From: Gelatoporia subvermispora B
Taxonomy: Eukaryota > Basidiomycota > Agaricomycetes > Polyporales > Gelatoporiaceae
Length of the DNA stretch: 64,000 bases
Reading direction: 5' to 3'
Assembly: GCA_000320605.2 (NCBI GenBank)
Contig: KB445792.1
Span: 377,581-441,580 of the forward strand
Shown: one piece after another, positions 11,431-23,381 of the stretch
Numbering within the stretch: position 1 is the stretch's first letter
Layout of the letters: each line of letters opens with the position of its first letter
Translations under genes and position numbers: made by a program
Notes under the pieces: generated by a model
Database searches by the model: none
Seen by the model: only the letters and a program-made list of their open reading frames with translations
What the model was told of the DNA's origin: nothing

Positions 11431-11851
11431 ATCTATACGCAGGATATCGACTACGGCTACAAATGTGTTGAACATTACAATGTGTTGAACATCCATGGGA
11501 TCCCGTCCAGAACCTCGCCCTCAGCTCATCTGCCACGCGCCCAGATGGCAACTGCAGCCGCCCAGAGAAGCCCACTGGCAACGTCACCGCGGGCACACCG
11601 TATAATCAGAACCTGCCAAAACTAACTGTTGCCTGGTGTTGAAAAGGCAAGCCACGCAACCGCCAATCAATGGCTGTAGTCATACCTGTACACACGCATT
11701 GAGCACCCCGTGAAAAACACACTGCAACCTACGTACTTCTTGTAGAACGTCTCCGAGTCCAGTGGCACCTGTCGAGTAGGCCATCCGTCAGCGTCAGTCA
11801 ACCCCGACAGTCGCGCCTGCGCCCCACAGGTAGACAGCAGGCCCGTGAGAT
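11431..11851. other. Convergent intergenic region
   Basis: This lies between the 3' ends of the OPY2-like gene (+) and the CAF16-like gene (-). It contains a small direct repeat, GTGTTGAACAT, near 11465-11491. I see no gene. Confidence 0.5.
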
Positions 11852-13334
11852 TCATATGGCAAGCACACGCACCGCGTCTTTTCGTGCCCCGCGCGCCTTC
11901 CGGCCCTGCTTCTCCAGCTCGCGCCGCTTCGTGCGGTCCTCGCGCAGCCACTCCAGCGCGACTTCGTACAGCGTCGGCGGGCGCGTATTCAGTGCGTCCG
12001 CAGGCGGGAACGGCCAGGGCGTCGGGGGAGTGGCGAATGTGCCCAGGTGCATGTGCGCAATGTGCGTTGGGAAAGCATTCAGCCCGTCGAAGATGTGTGT
12101 CGCGTCTGTCACGGACGCTCGGTCATTGCGCGCACATGCAGGAGGGAGGGACGGGCGTGCGTACAGAGGATAGTCGCTCCGCGCGCCTCGCTATCCGCCT
12201 TTAGGAACTTGAGGAGATCATCCCGAACCAGCACGTCCAAGTCTACTGTCACCTGTGCAGTGCTTGCCATCAATACCCTCTCCATCGTCCCGGAATAGCA
12301 CCATGCGATGAAAGCTCCGGGCTGGACAAACGAGTATCGAATCTGTCCATATCAGCAACAGAGATGGGTTGCAGCAGTATCGTGCAGTACAGCCATGCAG
12401 ATCGTCGTCGAACAGCAGCGCTGAATCTTTCGCCATCCCCCCGTCATAAATATGATGGCCCACATAGTACCGACGGGAGAAGACACGTCAAGAAGTTGAC
12501 GGCGCTCGCGACAAATCGACAGAACATCGCCTGTCTGCGGCCATACTATGGCTGATTATTCAGTTTGAGGGACCCTTCAGCCCTCTACGTCACGTCTCAC
12601 CGACACGACCTTCCGCCATATGTACCTCTGCGCAGTATACGCGGGCATACAGATATGTGCAGTCCAAAGATGGTATGATCAGAGAAGCGATTGCATCCTC
12701 ACTGATTCCTCCGAGTGTACCATTCACGGAGGCAAAAGCACACACACCAACAGCTGGCCGATTGAACCGCACGCACCTCATCAAGCAGCAAGACATCCCA
12801 TGGCGCCATGAGGCCCATGCACAGCTGCACGCGCCTGCGCTCGCCGTCCGAGATCGCGTGCATGTGCCAGTCGAGGTCGACATCGAGCAGGTCGAGCAGG
12901 CGGTCGCGGCGTTCCGGGTGGCGGTACCCGCCGACCGAGTTGAGGAAATCCGCGACGACGATGTCGCCGCGCACGACGGGGTTCATCGCCCACTCCGTTC
13001 CGAGAAAGGTCACACCCGGCGGCGTGCGCCGGAAGACGTCGCGCCCCTTGATGTGCACGAACGTCTGCTCGCCCAGGATGAGCCGCTTGCCCGCGAGGAT
13101 CTGCAGCAGCGTCGACTTGCCCGCTGCCATTGGGAGTGTTGTGGAGAGTGGGACGGTGAGACGCGGGAAGCCGAAGGAGGGTCAGGGCGCACCTCCATTC
13201 GCGCCGAGGAGGATGGTGCGCGAGCCCTTCGGTAGCGTGAGCGAGATGTTGCTGAGCGACGACGGGAGGCCCGGCTGGTGCGAGTACGTCAGGTTCTCGA
13301 TCGCAATCTCATGCTCGTAGTCCGTTTCCGCCAT
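11852..13334 (-). CDS. CAF16: CAF16-like soluble ABC ATPase
   Basis: Exons (minus strand) 13334-13193, 13123-12777, 12252-12165 and 12105-11852 give 276 aa, close to yeast Caf16. Walker A (GANGAGKST) is split by intron 1. The ABC signature is SDGERRRVQL, Walker B is VLLLDEVTVDLD, and the H-loop lies in YATHIFDGL. The tail AFPTHIAHMHLG is typical of this fungal family. There are no membrane segments, so it is a soluble ATPase. Yeast Caf16 associates with the CCR4-NOT complex. The other introns are 59-69 nt, but intron 2 is 524 nt. It interrupts the gene between DE and VTVDLD and may have received an insertion. The gene diverges from the AIR-like gene across 273 bp. Confidence 0.9.
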
Positions 13335-13607
13335 CGCGAGATTATGGTCTTGCTACGATATTCTGAAGCTGACCACGATGAGGTCGTCTTGGAAGTGCAC
13401 AGAGAGGGAGGACGAGTCAGCCAGCAGCCATTCCAGAGGATGATGCCATCCGAGGCGCCCGGGACGCGAAAATCGGTGATCTCACCTTCCCATTATGGAA
13501 GGCGTGCACAACTTGCTCTTCCGCGCGCCCCGCCCTAATCATCCCCTCCTCCCAGCGCGAGCCGCAGTCGACTTCAATCACCTCAAAGTCCATTACATGA
13601 CCCTCAC
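13335..13607. promoter_or_regulatory. Shared divergent promoter region
   Basis: These 273 bp separate the start codons of the CAF16-like gene (-) and the AIR-like gene (+). Both products act in RNA metabolism, so co-regulation is plausible but not shown. I see no clear TATA box. Confidence 0.45.
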
Positions 13608-15887
13608 ATGGAACCCCTGATCATTGACCTAACCGTCTCGCCCGTGCACGAGGTAATTGACCTCACCGACGAGACTCAGCCCGGCGCGTCAAATATCAGC
13701 ACGCCCGCGACACCCGCAACGCCTGCTGAAGGGGCCTCCGGCACAGAAAAGAAAAAAGCACGCCGCAAAAAGAAGAAGCGCAAGGCTGGCACTGCTGCTG
13801 ATGTCGAGGACGGCGAGGTTCCTGAGACCTCGCGCGAGCACTCCGTCCAGGCTGACGCCCAGCCTGCCCCCGCCTTGATATCCAAACGAGACGCATCAGC
13901 ACAGGTCCTTCCCAGGGAGTCGTCGCATCGCTCAAGAGGCAGGGATAAGGATAAGGATGAAACGAAGGGGGAGGAGCGGGAGAGGGAGAGAGATCCTGGG
14001 CGGGAGAGGAAGGATCACAAGCGTGCGCGCCGCGAGAGCGGATCCCGCGAGCGCGACAAGCGGCGGCGCGAGCGGAAAGAGTCTGCGCGAGAACGCGATG
14101 ATGAAGCACACCAACTGTTTGTCATCGACGTCAAGCCCGCTGAGCTTCCGTTCGCGGGGAAGCTGGCCGCGCCGGAGTTGCGTACAGACGCTGCGAGTAC
14201 CGGTGTGAGCGCGGACGGGCTGCTCCTCCCGCCCCATGTGTCCGTGTACGGAGGGCCGGGCGCAGAGGACAGGGACGATGCAGGGGTGACGCCGGTCGAG
14301 CCGGTGCGGCTGCCCACCCCAGACTCGGACGAGGAGGATCACATCCAGTTCCTGGATTATGACGATGATCGCAGGGTATGTCTCATGTCCGACTATTGTC
14401 TGATGCTGGCTGAGAGGCCCTGTTGTACAGGCTGGGGTAGTGCGCTACTTTGACCCAGCCGCGGACGAGGACACAGAGGCGAAGGCGAAAGCGAAGGCCG
14501 CGCGTGTCGTATGCAAGAATTGCGGGGCGGAGGGCGAGCACAAAACTTGGGATTGCCCGGTGCTTATTGTCAGTCTTTTCGTCTGTCTATCTCGCTGCGG
14601 TGTGCTAAATGCTGACTCTATCCCGTCATCTATTCCTGTCACTTTGACTGGCCTCAATTCATGAATGGGCAGTGCCTCACATGTGGTGCGCGCGACGAGC
14701 ACTCGACGCGGAGCTGCCCTGTGAGCAAGACATGTTTCTCTTGTGGGCTGAAAGGGCACATCAACAGGGTATGGCCTCAGTCATCTAATTTTTCTCTCAG
14801 ATTGATCCTCATCTTTCACCATAGGACTGTCCCAACCGGAGCAAAGGGCGTTCAGCAGGCTATCACACATATTGCGACCGCTGCGGCTCAGATCTGCACA
14901 AAGCACTCGTACGTCCGCGATGCGCCCTATACTTCCGTAAGGGAAGCTAATTCATCACATCTTGTGCATAGGAATGCCCCACATTATGGCGGCTATATGA
15001 GTACGTCGACGACGACGAGCGGCAGGCGACGCTCACATCGCGAGCCTCGAAGCGCACGCTCATCCTCGGGCGCGGCGGCGAGGGCTACATCGCCGAGGAC
15101 GAGTGGTGCTACAACTGCGGCGCAAGCGGCCATCTCGGTGACGTGCGTATTCCCTTCCACTTTTCTCCTGCATATACACTAACCACCCTCGCAGGACTGC
15201 GACGTCCTCCAGCATCCATTCGACAGGCCGAGCGAGCCGTCCGCTTTCGGGCGGTACAACCTCGCGAGCGGGCCGTTCGCCATCGACATTGAGACACCCG
15301 CGTCTGCCCGGCCCGCGCGGCGGCCTCCGCGTGATTGGGAGACCGCCGCGGCATTTTCGGACGGGTTTGGGTTCGACGCGCCGTTGGAGGTCGGGCGGCG
15401 TGGGCGGAACAAGGAGCGGGCGCGTCTGGAGCGGAAGGCGCGCGAAATGGAGGAGGGGGAGCAAGAGGACGACTGGTTCGGGCGTGTGCGGGAGGGGAGG
15501 GGCGGTGGTGGTGGTGGGAGGAATGGGAATGGAAATGGAGGTGGCGGTGTTGGAAAGAATGGGAATGGAGGTGGCGGTGGGAGGAATGGGAACGCTGGAG
15601 GGAAGAAGATCAGCTTTGGTTCCATTGGGGACGACTGGCAACGAGGGGCGAGGGGCGGCGGCAAAGAGCGCGACCGAGGCGGAGATCAGAATAGGGAGCG
15701 TAACCGCGATAGGCGCAGGGATCGGGGGGAGTGGGACGGGGGTCGCAGAGACGACTTCAGCATGTCGCGGCCAACGCGTGAGACAGACACGATACAGATC
15801 CGGGGTGCAGCCTCGCGTGGACGGGATAGGCGGTATGGAGGGGGAGACGACCGCGGGCCGCGGTATCGCGGCGGATACTCCAGATGA
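13608..15887 (+). CDS. AIR1/AIR2-like zinc-knuckle RNA-binding protein
   Basis: Exons 13608-14375, 14431-14568, 14673-14768, 14825-14908, 14972-15142 and 15195-15887 give 649 aa. Five CX2CX4HX4C knuckles follow one another from about residue 278: CKNCGAEGEHKTWDC, CLTCGARDEHSTRSC, CFSCGLKGHINRDC, CDRCGSDLHKALEC and CYNCGASGHLGDDC. Five such knuckles are the hallmark of Air1/Air2, the RNA-recognition subunits of the nuclear TRAMP polyadenylation complex that feeds the exosome. The N-terminus begins with two hydrophobic-acidic blocks, IIDLT and VIDLTDE, that resemble SUMO-interacting motifs. A Lys/Arg-rich segment and a C-terminal RGG/Gly-Asn-rich tail follow. Four of the five splice junctions fall within or at the edges of knuckles. 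Intron 2 (104 nt) has a weak GTCAGT donor. Confidence 0.88.
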
Positions 15888-16162
15888 CATGGCGAAGTTG
15901 CATATTTCTGCAAGTCATCAATGACACACTTCACGCTTCACACGGGGAGGAGTGGAAGGGGCAACTTGACCCATCATGCAAACGAGTGACAGCATTGTGA
16001 AATCTAAGTATGTATGCACAGTATTCCCTGAGTCCACTTTATCCCTATGTAATGGAAGAGGTAAGCAACCTGTGCTCCTCTAAGCATGAGCTGATTATGA
16101 ACGCAGACCACCTTGTAGTCTGTAAGCGTGAATTTGCGAATAGGATGAGCCAGACACGGTCC
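15888..16162. other. Convergent 3' intergenic region
   Basis: These 275 bp separate two convergent stop codons. I see no gene and no clear poly(A) signal beyond AT-rich stretches. Confidence 0.4.
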
Positions 16163-18977
16163 TCATTCTTCGTCAGGCACTTCCTCGACCGCGGCAATCC
16201 GCGACCTTCCTTTCTTGCCCTTCTTCTTTGACCGAGAGGTAGCGCTAGCACCCGAGAATGACACCTGCGAGGACGTATCCGAGCCCCCGCGCGCGCTCAT
16301 CGGTGCGGACGGTGGACGCGACACAGCCGGGACCGACCCACCCTGTGTCGCATAGAAGCGGTCCATCTGAGGCATCGACGGCGGCTCGGGCATGCCCAGC
16401 GGCGACGGCATCTGGTGCGGGCTGCCCACGATGGGCGAGAGCGGCCTGCCTGGGCCCCCGGGTGTCTTCCTCCCGCTAAGGGGAAGACTGCCCTGGCTCT
16501 GCGCTGCATACATGGACTGGTAGACGACGCTAGACCCCGGGCTCGCGATAGAGCCTGCTGTGGACGGAGGTAAGGGCACGCCGGCGGCACCAACTGAGCC
16601 TACTGTGGACGGAGGTAAGGGCACGCCGGCCGCCCTGGTGCCTCTCGAACTGGTGGACGATGCGGGACGTGGAGGTGCGGGGTACACGACGCCGGGCGGC
16701 AGCGGCGCTTCGGCATACGACGGGGTTCCCTGCGCGGGTAGGTTCCTGCGCCTCGCCGGGGGCGTAGTCAGTGAGTCGTTGTCTCCTTCAGAGCCAGATA
16801 GCGAGCCCCGCCTGGAGCGGCTGTAAACCGGCTGTGGTCCAGCGGAAGGATATCCAGATGCTTGAGCGGCTTGCACGACAACTGGTTCTTGCGGGCCCGG
16901 GAAGTCGCCTGGCATCCCCATATTCACGACAGAGGGTGTACCGCCGTAGGTCGATGGGGGGAGGGGGACACCGGCAGGCGTCATAGGATTGTTGTAAGAT
17001 CCCGCCGGAGACATCATACCTCCCGGAGGAATCGTCATTGGTACAAATCCGGGAGGCAGCTGACCGTCCGGCAAGACTTGAATTTTCGCCGAGGATGGTA
17101 TCACGGGTTGCGCAAAGGCTTCAGGTCCGGGAGATATGGCGATTGTAGGGTCCATTGGAAGAGGCGGCGGTGCATTCGCAGCATCTGCTTCACTCAATAG
17201 CTCAACGCGGCCACGGGGAGATGACGAGGCGGCTCGACTAGATGGACCGGATTCAGAACGTGACTTTTGCGCATGGTGACGAGGAAGAGATGATATGAAC
17301 AAATCAGTGATCACTTCAACCCGAATTAGTGAAGGGAACGTATCATACAGGTGGCACGAAGGTGAATCCGATCTGATCTCCGGGAGAACCCCGTCCACTC
17401 GATCGCGATGTTGCTCGCGATGTTGATCGTGGAGGCTCCAGCCTATGACCTGAATTGAGAGACAAGTCTGACCCACGCGGACGCATGTAGAAGTTGGAAT
17501 TGGACCCAGGGCCATCACCTGACCACTCAACATTGATGGCCGGGACATGTGACGGAGGACCTTCCAGTGAGATTTGAAGCCCGGAATGTGGTTGCGGGGT
17601 CTGACAACAGACTCAGTCAGATGAGAGGCTCGAAATTAGAGTCGGCTTCATTTCTGGCAGGCGTAGACTTACAGCATAATCCGGAGGAGACATAGACGAG
17701 GACCGCTCCCTCTCTTCGGCAATAGCACTCAGCTTACTCGCTCGATCCCTTGGGTCACTCTGTGGTATGGGCGGTCCGAGAATATCGAACTGAGAGAATG
17801 TTGTCGACTGCGACTCGTTCGATCTCCTACGGACATGGCGCGGACGAGGTTGGCTCGGAGCAGTGATCGACTCCGTATCCGAAACGACGGAAGGCGCCCT
17901 CCTGGATCCTGGAGGGGGGACCATAATGGATGGTACACTCCCTGGCCTAATATTTGTCGCGGATTGTAAGACTGCGCCTGGCGGAGGCGAAGGGCTTGGC
18001 GGCGGCGGCCCGAGTTCATGTGCAGGAGGCAACCGTATACGTCCATCTACGTCGACAGCGGGTATCCAATTGTCCGGAGGATAGTCTACATGCGGGTGGG
18101 AAGGAGATGGAGGGGCATTGTGGATGATAATTGGATGAATTTCTTGGTCATTCGCAACTGGACTTTGGGCAGGTGTAGGAATACGAGCCGGCGTCGTCAC
18201 CGGAGGAGGATTAGGTAGACTTTGATCAAGCGGTTGGGTGTAGTCAGGTGCTCTCCGCGAGCCAGACGAGGAAGAGGAGTACGTGGAACGCCTCGGACGT
18301 GAATAAGGACCTTCAATATTGCCTTGTTCTGGTGATGCTGGAGATGGTTCCTGCAATTCCTCCGTATAGGATGGTTGAGCTGGTTGAGCGACGCGCGCTC
18401 TCTCATATCCTTCCGCCCTGCCTTCCTCGTAGCCTACATTCCTGCCCTGGGCAATGCCCTCCTCCAATCCTTGTCTGTAGCCCTCTTCTCTCGCAAGCTG
18501 CACCAACCGTTGCTCGTTCAATTTACGTGCTGTACTCCTAGCTCGGGCTGCTGCCGCCTCCGCATCGAGTCGCTGTGTTTCGAGAGTGTCAATGAGCTCC
18601 TGGGCTCGGTTGATCTCCTTCTGCGCGGTCTCGAGCTGAAGTTTGTACAAACCCAGCTCCTCGCGCGCCCGTTGTGCTTCTTGCTCTGCAGCCACTTTCG
18701 CCTCATTGAGAGCCTTCACACGCATTGCTACTTGCTTTGCCCTGGATTCTGCGGCGTCAGCACGCTCTGTCTCGCCTCTGAGCTGTGACGACACATTCGC
18801 AAGCGTCTGCCGAAGATCCGTGGTGTCTCGCTCCTGGCTTAGCAGAAGACGCGCTAATTCCCGAGTAGAGCCTGCAAGCTTTGACGAACGGTGTGATCTC
18901 CGGTGAGCATCGCCACTCTTCACACGCGCTCGCGGGGAAACATCGAGAGGTGATGGTGATGAGTCGGATTCGTCCAT
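16163..18977 (-). CDS. Large disordered coiled-coil protein, function unknown
   Basis: Exons (minus) 18977-17673, 17600-17349 and 17263-16163 join in frame to give 885 aa. The start is ATG at 18977, not the upstream TTG. Residues about 40-190 form a heptad-rich coiled coil (repeated AEQEAQRAREE-like stretches). It is followed by a YRQGLEEGIAQGRNVGYEEG segment of Gly/Glu-Arg periodicity. The rest is proline/serine-rich and disordered, with several PAGVPLPPST repeats and a very basic KKKGKKGR stretch close to an acidic C-terminus. The 15-residue PAGVPLPPST-type repeat is doubled near 16560-16630. I do not recognise a family beyond basidiomycete hypothetical proteins. The basic tail could suit nucleic-acid or membrane contact, but that is speculation. 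Confidence 0.7.
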
Positions 18978-19100
18978 AGTACACGGGTATTCGCAGTTAT
19001 TATACAATCTGGCTGACGCGTCCGAACGTTCGAATACATCGTCAGCGGATGCGATGAGAAAGTACAGTGCTCACGTATCGAAATCGTTAGGCGGCGTAAA

Positions 19101-19310
19101 TCATTCCACTTCTAGAGGTCTACGTAGAATGAGAAGCGTGGCGTCAACTGGTCGCCCGAAGTGCTGAAAGGCAAATTGCGAAAGCGCGTGACAATACAGC
19201 ATAAATAACATACCATAAACTAGTAGCACAAAAAGAAACGTGTTCAGAAGACGTCGCGTGAAGATTGCAGGAGGTGGGAGAGCCCCAGACTGCTGAGTCG
19301 AACGCAACAT
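19101..19310 (-). CDS. Possible 69-aa membrane protein
   Basis: The frame from ATG at 19310 encodes 69 aa. One clear hydrophobic segment (about residues 23-42, NTFLFVLLVYGMLFMLY) is preceded by basic RR and followed by a polar C-terminus. It lies just upstream of, and on the same strand as, the coiled-coil gene. Length, single exon and membrane segment are compatible with a small organellar or ER protein. I recognise no family, so it may also be a chance ORF. Confidence 0.35.
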   Translation of the reverse strand: MLRSTQQSGALPPPAIFTRRLLNTFLFVLLVYGMLFMLYCHALSQFAFQHFGRPVDATLLILRRPLEVE

Positions 19311-19501
19311 GATGGTAGAGCGCTTCCAGACTCTGGCGCCTACAACGTTACGTACTACAAAAGACGGGAACTTCCCGTTAGTCGTGTGTCGGCGTGGGAC
19401 ACACGCCACGGGCGCGAAGATTGGCTAGTTGTTGGCCCAGGTAGATGAAGTAGAATATATGATACATCTCGCGCGCAGTAGTACATAATTAGGGAATGAG
19501 A

Positions 19502-22500
19502 CTAATACTGAGAGTTCGAATAGGACAACTCGTTGAGCGCATTGAACAGAGCCGGCCCCGGCGCAGCTCTTGCAGCATAGGGCTGCGACTGAGGACTCGG
19601 ATTGTTATACTGGTATCCTGGATATGGCGCGGATGTAATGACGTCGAACCCAGCCTGAAGGCCAAGGACGCCGTTGAGTGCATCATAACCGCCGGTGGAG
19701 TCCTTCATGTAATGGCTAGTGAGCGGGATCTGTCCAGACATCGGCTTCTTCGCCCCTTGACTCAATTGCTCCACCTCGTCTTCGAAGACCTCCCCTGCGG
19801 AGCGCTTCTGCCTGAGCGTCCTCGATGGAGATGATGGGCCAACCAGTGGGTACTTTGCCACATCAGGGAGACATCGTTCAAGCAACTGCCTGACGGTACG
19901 CGCAAGGAGCCATGTCGTCTGAAGATGCGATAAGCCGCATGTGCGATGCAATTGAATGTGGGACTAACCTCCATCTCTCGCATCCTGCTCAGATTTTGTC
20001 TCAGTGCGGAGAACGCACTGTCATTCGGGGCGGAGACCACTGTCGCCGGTTTAGGGTCAGGTCTTTGAGTAAATTCACCGCACTGAATGGCACTCACTCG
20101 TCAGGAAGTCGATAACCCTATTCAGGCGACATCGCAGGTGAGTGTTGACCGAGATTGCAGGATCCGTTCAGCTTACCCTGCTCCAAGAACGAAGCCACCA
20201 AAAAAAGGCGACGCCATTTTTACCGAATATTGTTTTCCCCATAATGCAACTAAAGGTATGTCAGCGCGAGCGACCGTGCGATTCGATCACATACGTAGTG
20301 ACCATACTCGATTTGCAGCCAAAGCTGCGTTGGCCATCATCGAGTTGGGGCTGTACGTAACACCTGACCGAGGTACCCTATCTCGAATGCTGGGAGAGCC
20401 GTCAGCGTAGTGCAGTACGAGGTATTGCTAGAATACACACATGGCTCGATGGAGAAGGGTAGAAATCCACCAGTATTGCAGATGGAGGTGTAGCACATAA
20501 GGAGGAGAAATAACGTTGGTCTGAGAGGGCTCGAATCGTAGTTGCACCGGTAAGGACGCAAGCCAGTGAGATAACTTCACAAGGAGCTGCTTTCGGCGAC
20601 GATCTATCACAACTTCTGGGACCGATGTCGCCAAGTATAGCTCGTCCATGATCGAAGCGAGAATTGCGCCTGCACAGTTGGTCAAGGAATGGCTCGTTCG
20701 ATAAGCGGGAATCCATACCCAAGGAACAAGACTCGTTAAAACACGACAATATGGCGACATCATCCGAGCGTTGCTCTTGGGTGCGCTCATCCTTTGAATC
20801 GATTTTTGCCTGAATATCCGTGCTTCCAAGCTACACTGGAGTGCTCAGAGTTGATCATCATATGAGCAGATCAGTCTAGAAGGCAGACCTGGGTGAGTGG
20901 ATGAGAAACATTCGGCAGGTTGGTCACCAGCGGGCGTCCTGAAAAATAGTTGGCATCATTTCGAGCTAGAAAAGTTTGCTGTGCGTACCAAGCAGTGTGG
21001 AAATATACCTGGAACGAATGTCAAGTCGCAGTGTCACGGAATGATTGGAATGTATATACCGATCTAAGAATAGGCATCCCGCCCAAATTCGTGGAATCGA
21101 TTGGCTGGAGAAGGTCATTGCGCCCGTTGCTGCATACCGCCCGTCCTGCACGGCGAGGTTTGCGCCTAGTGCTTGCGCCTTCCGCGAGAGGTGAGTGGCG
21201 CACGCGAACGGACCACACTACCACGTACCATACGAATGGCCCGTCCTTCGAGATTCGTTAATCAGGAACATATCAACAATATCAGACTCCTCGATATTCT
21301 CACCTGTAAATGCCCATGCTTTCTCAAGCGAGTCTAAATCACATCGAAGACGTCAATACTCCTTCCATATATAGAGAAACGCTACGTCTACTGACCCGCT
21401 CCGATACTCCGATAACCGAGCAATAGCAATGCTTGACACAATGCAGGGTGCACTCTACCCTCGAGAGCATCTACGACAAATAGTTAGGGGCCGAATAACA
21501 GAGGATTTCATGTCATGTTATACTCACTGATCAGCCTCGTCGCCTCCGACGCATAGCGCAAATCTTCTGCAGATGAAGACTCCAGGTGTCTGCTAGTCAC
21601 GGAGAATACAGCGAGTAAGAGAGTTCGAAAGTATGACCGTTCCAAGCTGGAGTCATTTGGAACAGAGTTTTTGGCGAGCCTGCAAAATATTCAACTAGAT
21701 GGAAGCCGTAATTTGTTGATAAAAATGACACTTACGGTTGACGGTACAACTCCATGAAGGATGCGGAGTCGATGATCGGGAAAATTGGATGAACCACATC
21801 GAAGTAAGACCGGATGAACAATTCTTGTCGATCTCCTGAAGGCAACATGCCGGTTCCAGTGTCAACAGGTGTATCCTCTGCGCTAGACACTGGCCATTTT
21901 CTGAGAAAGAGGAGATTCAGTGTAGCTATGTACCAACAGACGCATACAACGACATACATTGACTTTGCAGGTTCCCCTCGGATGATTTGGCGACATTGTT
22001 CGAGAATACGTACCCCAGTAACGTGATTCGAGACCAGCAGCTATCAAAGTTATTATCAGGCATCGAAACCTAGTAACGTGAATAATAGGCACCTGCTGAC
22101 GCTTATCCAAATACATGCCTACGGACGAGGGTGATCGCTTCGTTTCAGCTTCTTCTGAGTCCAGCGTATCATCTAGAAGTATTGATAAGCTACACGTCAG
22201 CGTCTGACATCGTCGCGCCTACTCTCAAATCTTTCTAGGCCATCGACCGCATCCCAATCCATGTGCTCCATTCCTGCGTCGCCGAATAGCATCACACCTC
22301 CGGCAGACATTGCATCGGATTTCGGTGGGGAGGCTACACGGTTGGACATCAGCGGGAAGGACGAGCGCCTGCTTCTGGTGTCGATAGACGTTCCGCCAGA
22401 CATTCCGAGACTGAGTGCCCCCGCGCCGACAGGCATAGCCCCAGATGCTCCTTGAACGAGAAGTTTCTGCAGGTTATCTTGCCAACCGGTTGTCGGACTA

Positions 22501-23381
22501 ATCAGGGCAGGATCTGAGATATTGTAGAATCAGTAATTCGCTCGCGGCGGGCGGAGCCTGCTGATTACCTGGCGTAGCCTGGCCAACGCCGCCCGATTCC
22601 AGGACCTCATCGCTGACACCAGTCAAGATGGACGCAAGGAAATCCTCCTTCGTGGACCCGAATCTGGACGAGAGGTTGGCGGTTGTACGATTATTGTACG
22701 GAATTAAAGCGGCATACGGATGTGCGACACGACCCTTCGGACCAAACGGACCGACATTGACTCTGTGGATTATCTGACTGGCTAGTTGGTCGCGGGATAA
22801 ATCCTGAAGTAGACTACGAGCGCGGGGATCCTCAGAGGCGATAACGGTCCCTAGGAGAGCCTCAACTTGGTGGAGACGGCGCTCCAAGGCGAGAATATAT
22901 CTGGAAAGGTCAGCAACCAGCCCTGCCGTTTTACTCAATACGCTCACCCTTTCGGTGGACCTCTCTTGTGACTTGGGCCTTGTGCAGATGTCAGCGACTC
23001 TCGATAGAGTGGTGCAGCTTGCATGGTCCTGACAACCGACTTACCAGCAAATGTGCAGGCTGTCGATTGGCATGAGAGAGACGTAGACTCAAGTGCGAAT
23101 CTTTACTCACAAAGTCCCATTGAAACGCATCCTCGGCACGGCTGGGTATCCGACCCAGAAGCAGTTCGCTCGCATTTACTCTTCGTCCGTCGACACTGGT
23201 CGCATGCTGCGCTCCACAAATATCCTGTCACACTCTATACCTTCAGGCAATAGACCTCCATGACATTACCTCGACTACTACGACGACGGGAGGCACTGCT
23301 CTCTGCCCTGTTCTGGGACTCAGGGGACAAGCTGGCCTTATCTTCGTCAGAGGCCTCGGAGTAAGTACTGTGTGGGGGCAT
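19502..23381 (-). CDS. Zn2Cys6 fungal transcription factor with fungal_trans domain
   Basis: The first exons are well supported: 23381-23270, 23206-23111, 23059-23045 (15 nt), 22978-22948, 22900-22569, then one starting at 22513. They build the binuclear cluster ACDQCRRTKSKCER...PCRGC...SCTFAG (CX2CX6CX11CX2CX6C), the linker KRGPPKGY and a short coiled coil (LALERRLHQVEALL). Further exons encode the regulatory domain typical of this class, for example RSYFDVVHPIFPIID near 21785-21830 and LHLQYWWISTLLHR near 20440-20485. The C-terminus ends at 19502. The middle exons (about 20100-22200) I could not define with confidence. It is a nuclear DNA-binding regulator; its target pathway cannot be told from sequence. 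Confidence 0.8.

Noticed and set aside
15060..15890. Antisense proline-rich frame
   Set aside because: It mirrors the Gly/Asn/Arg-rich tail of the AIR-like protein and lacks independent signals.
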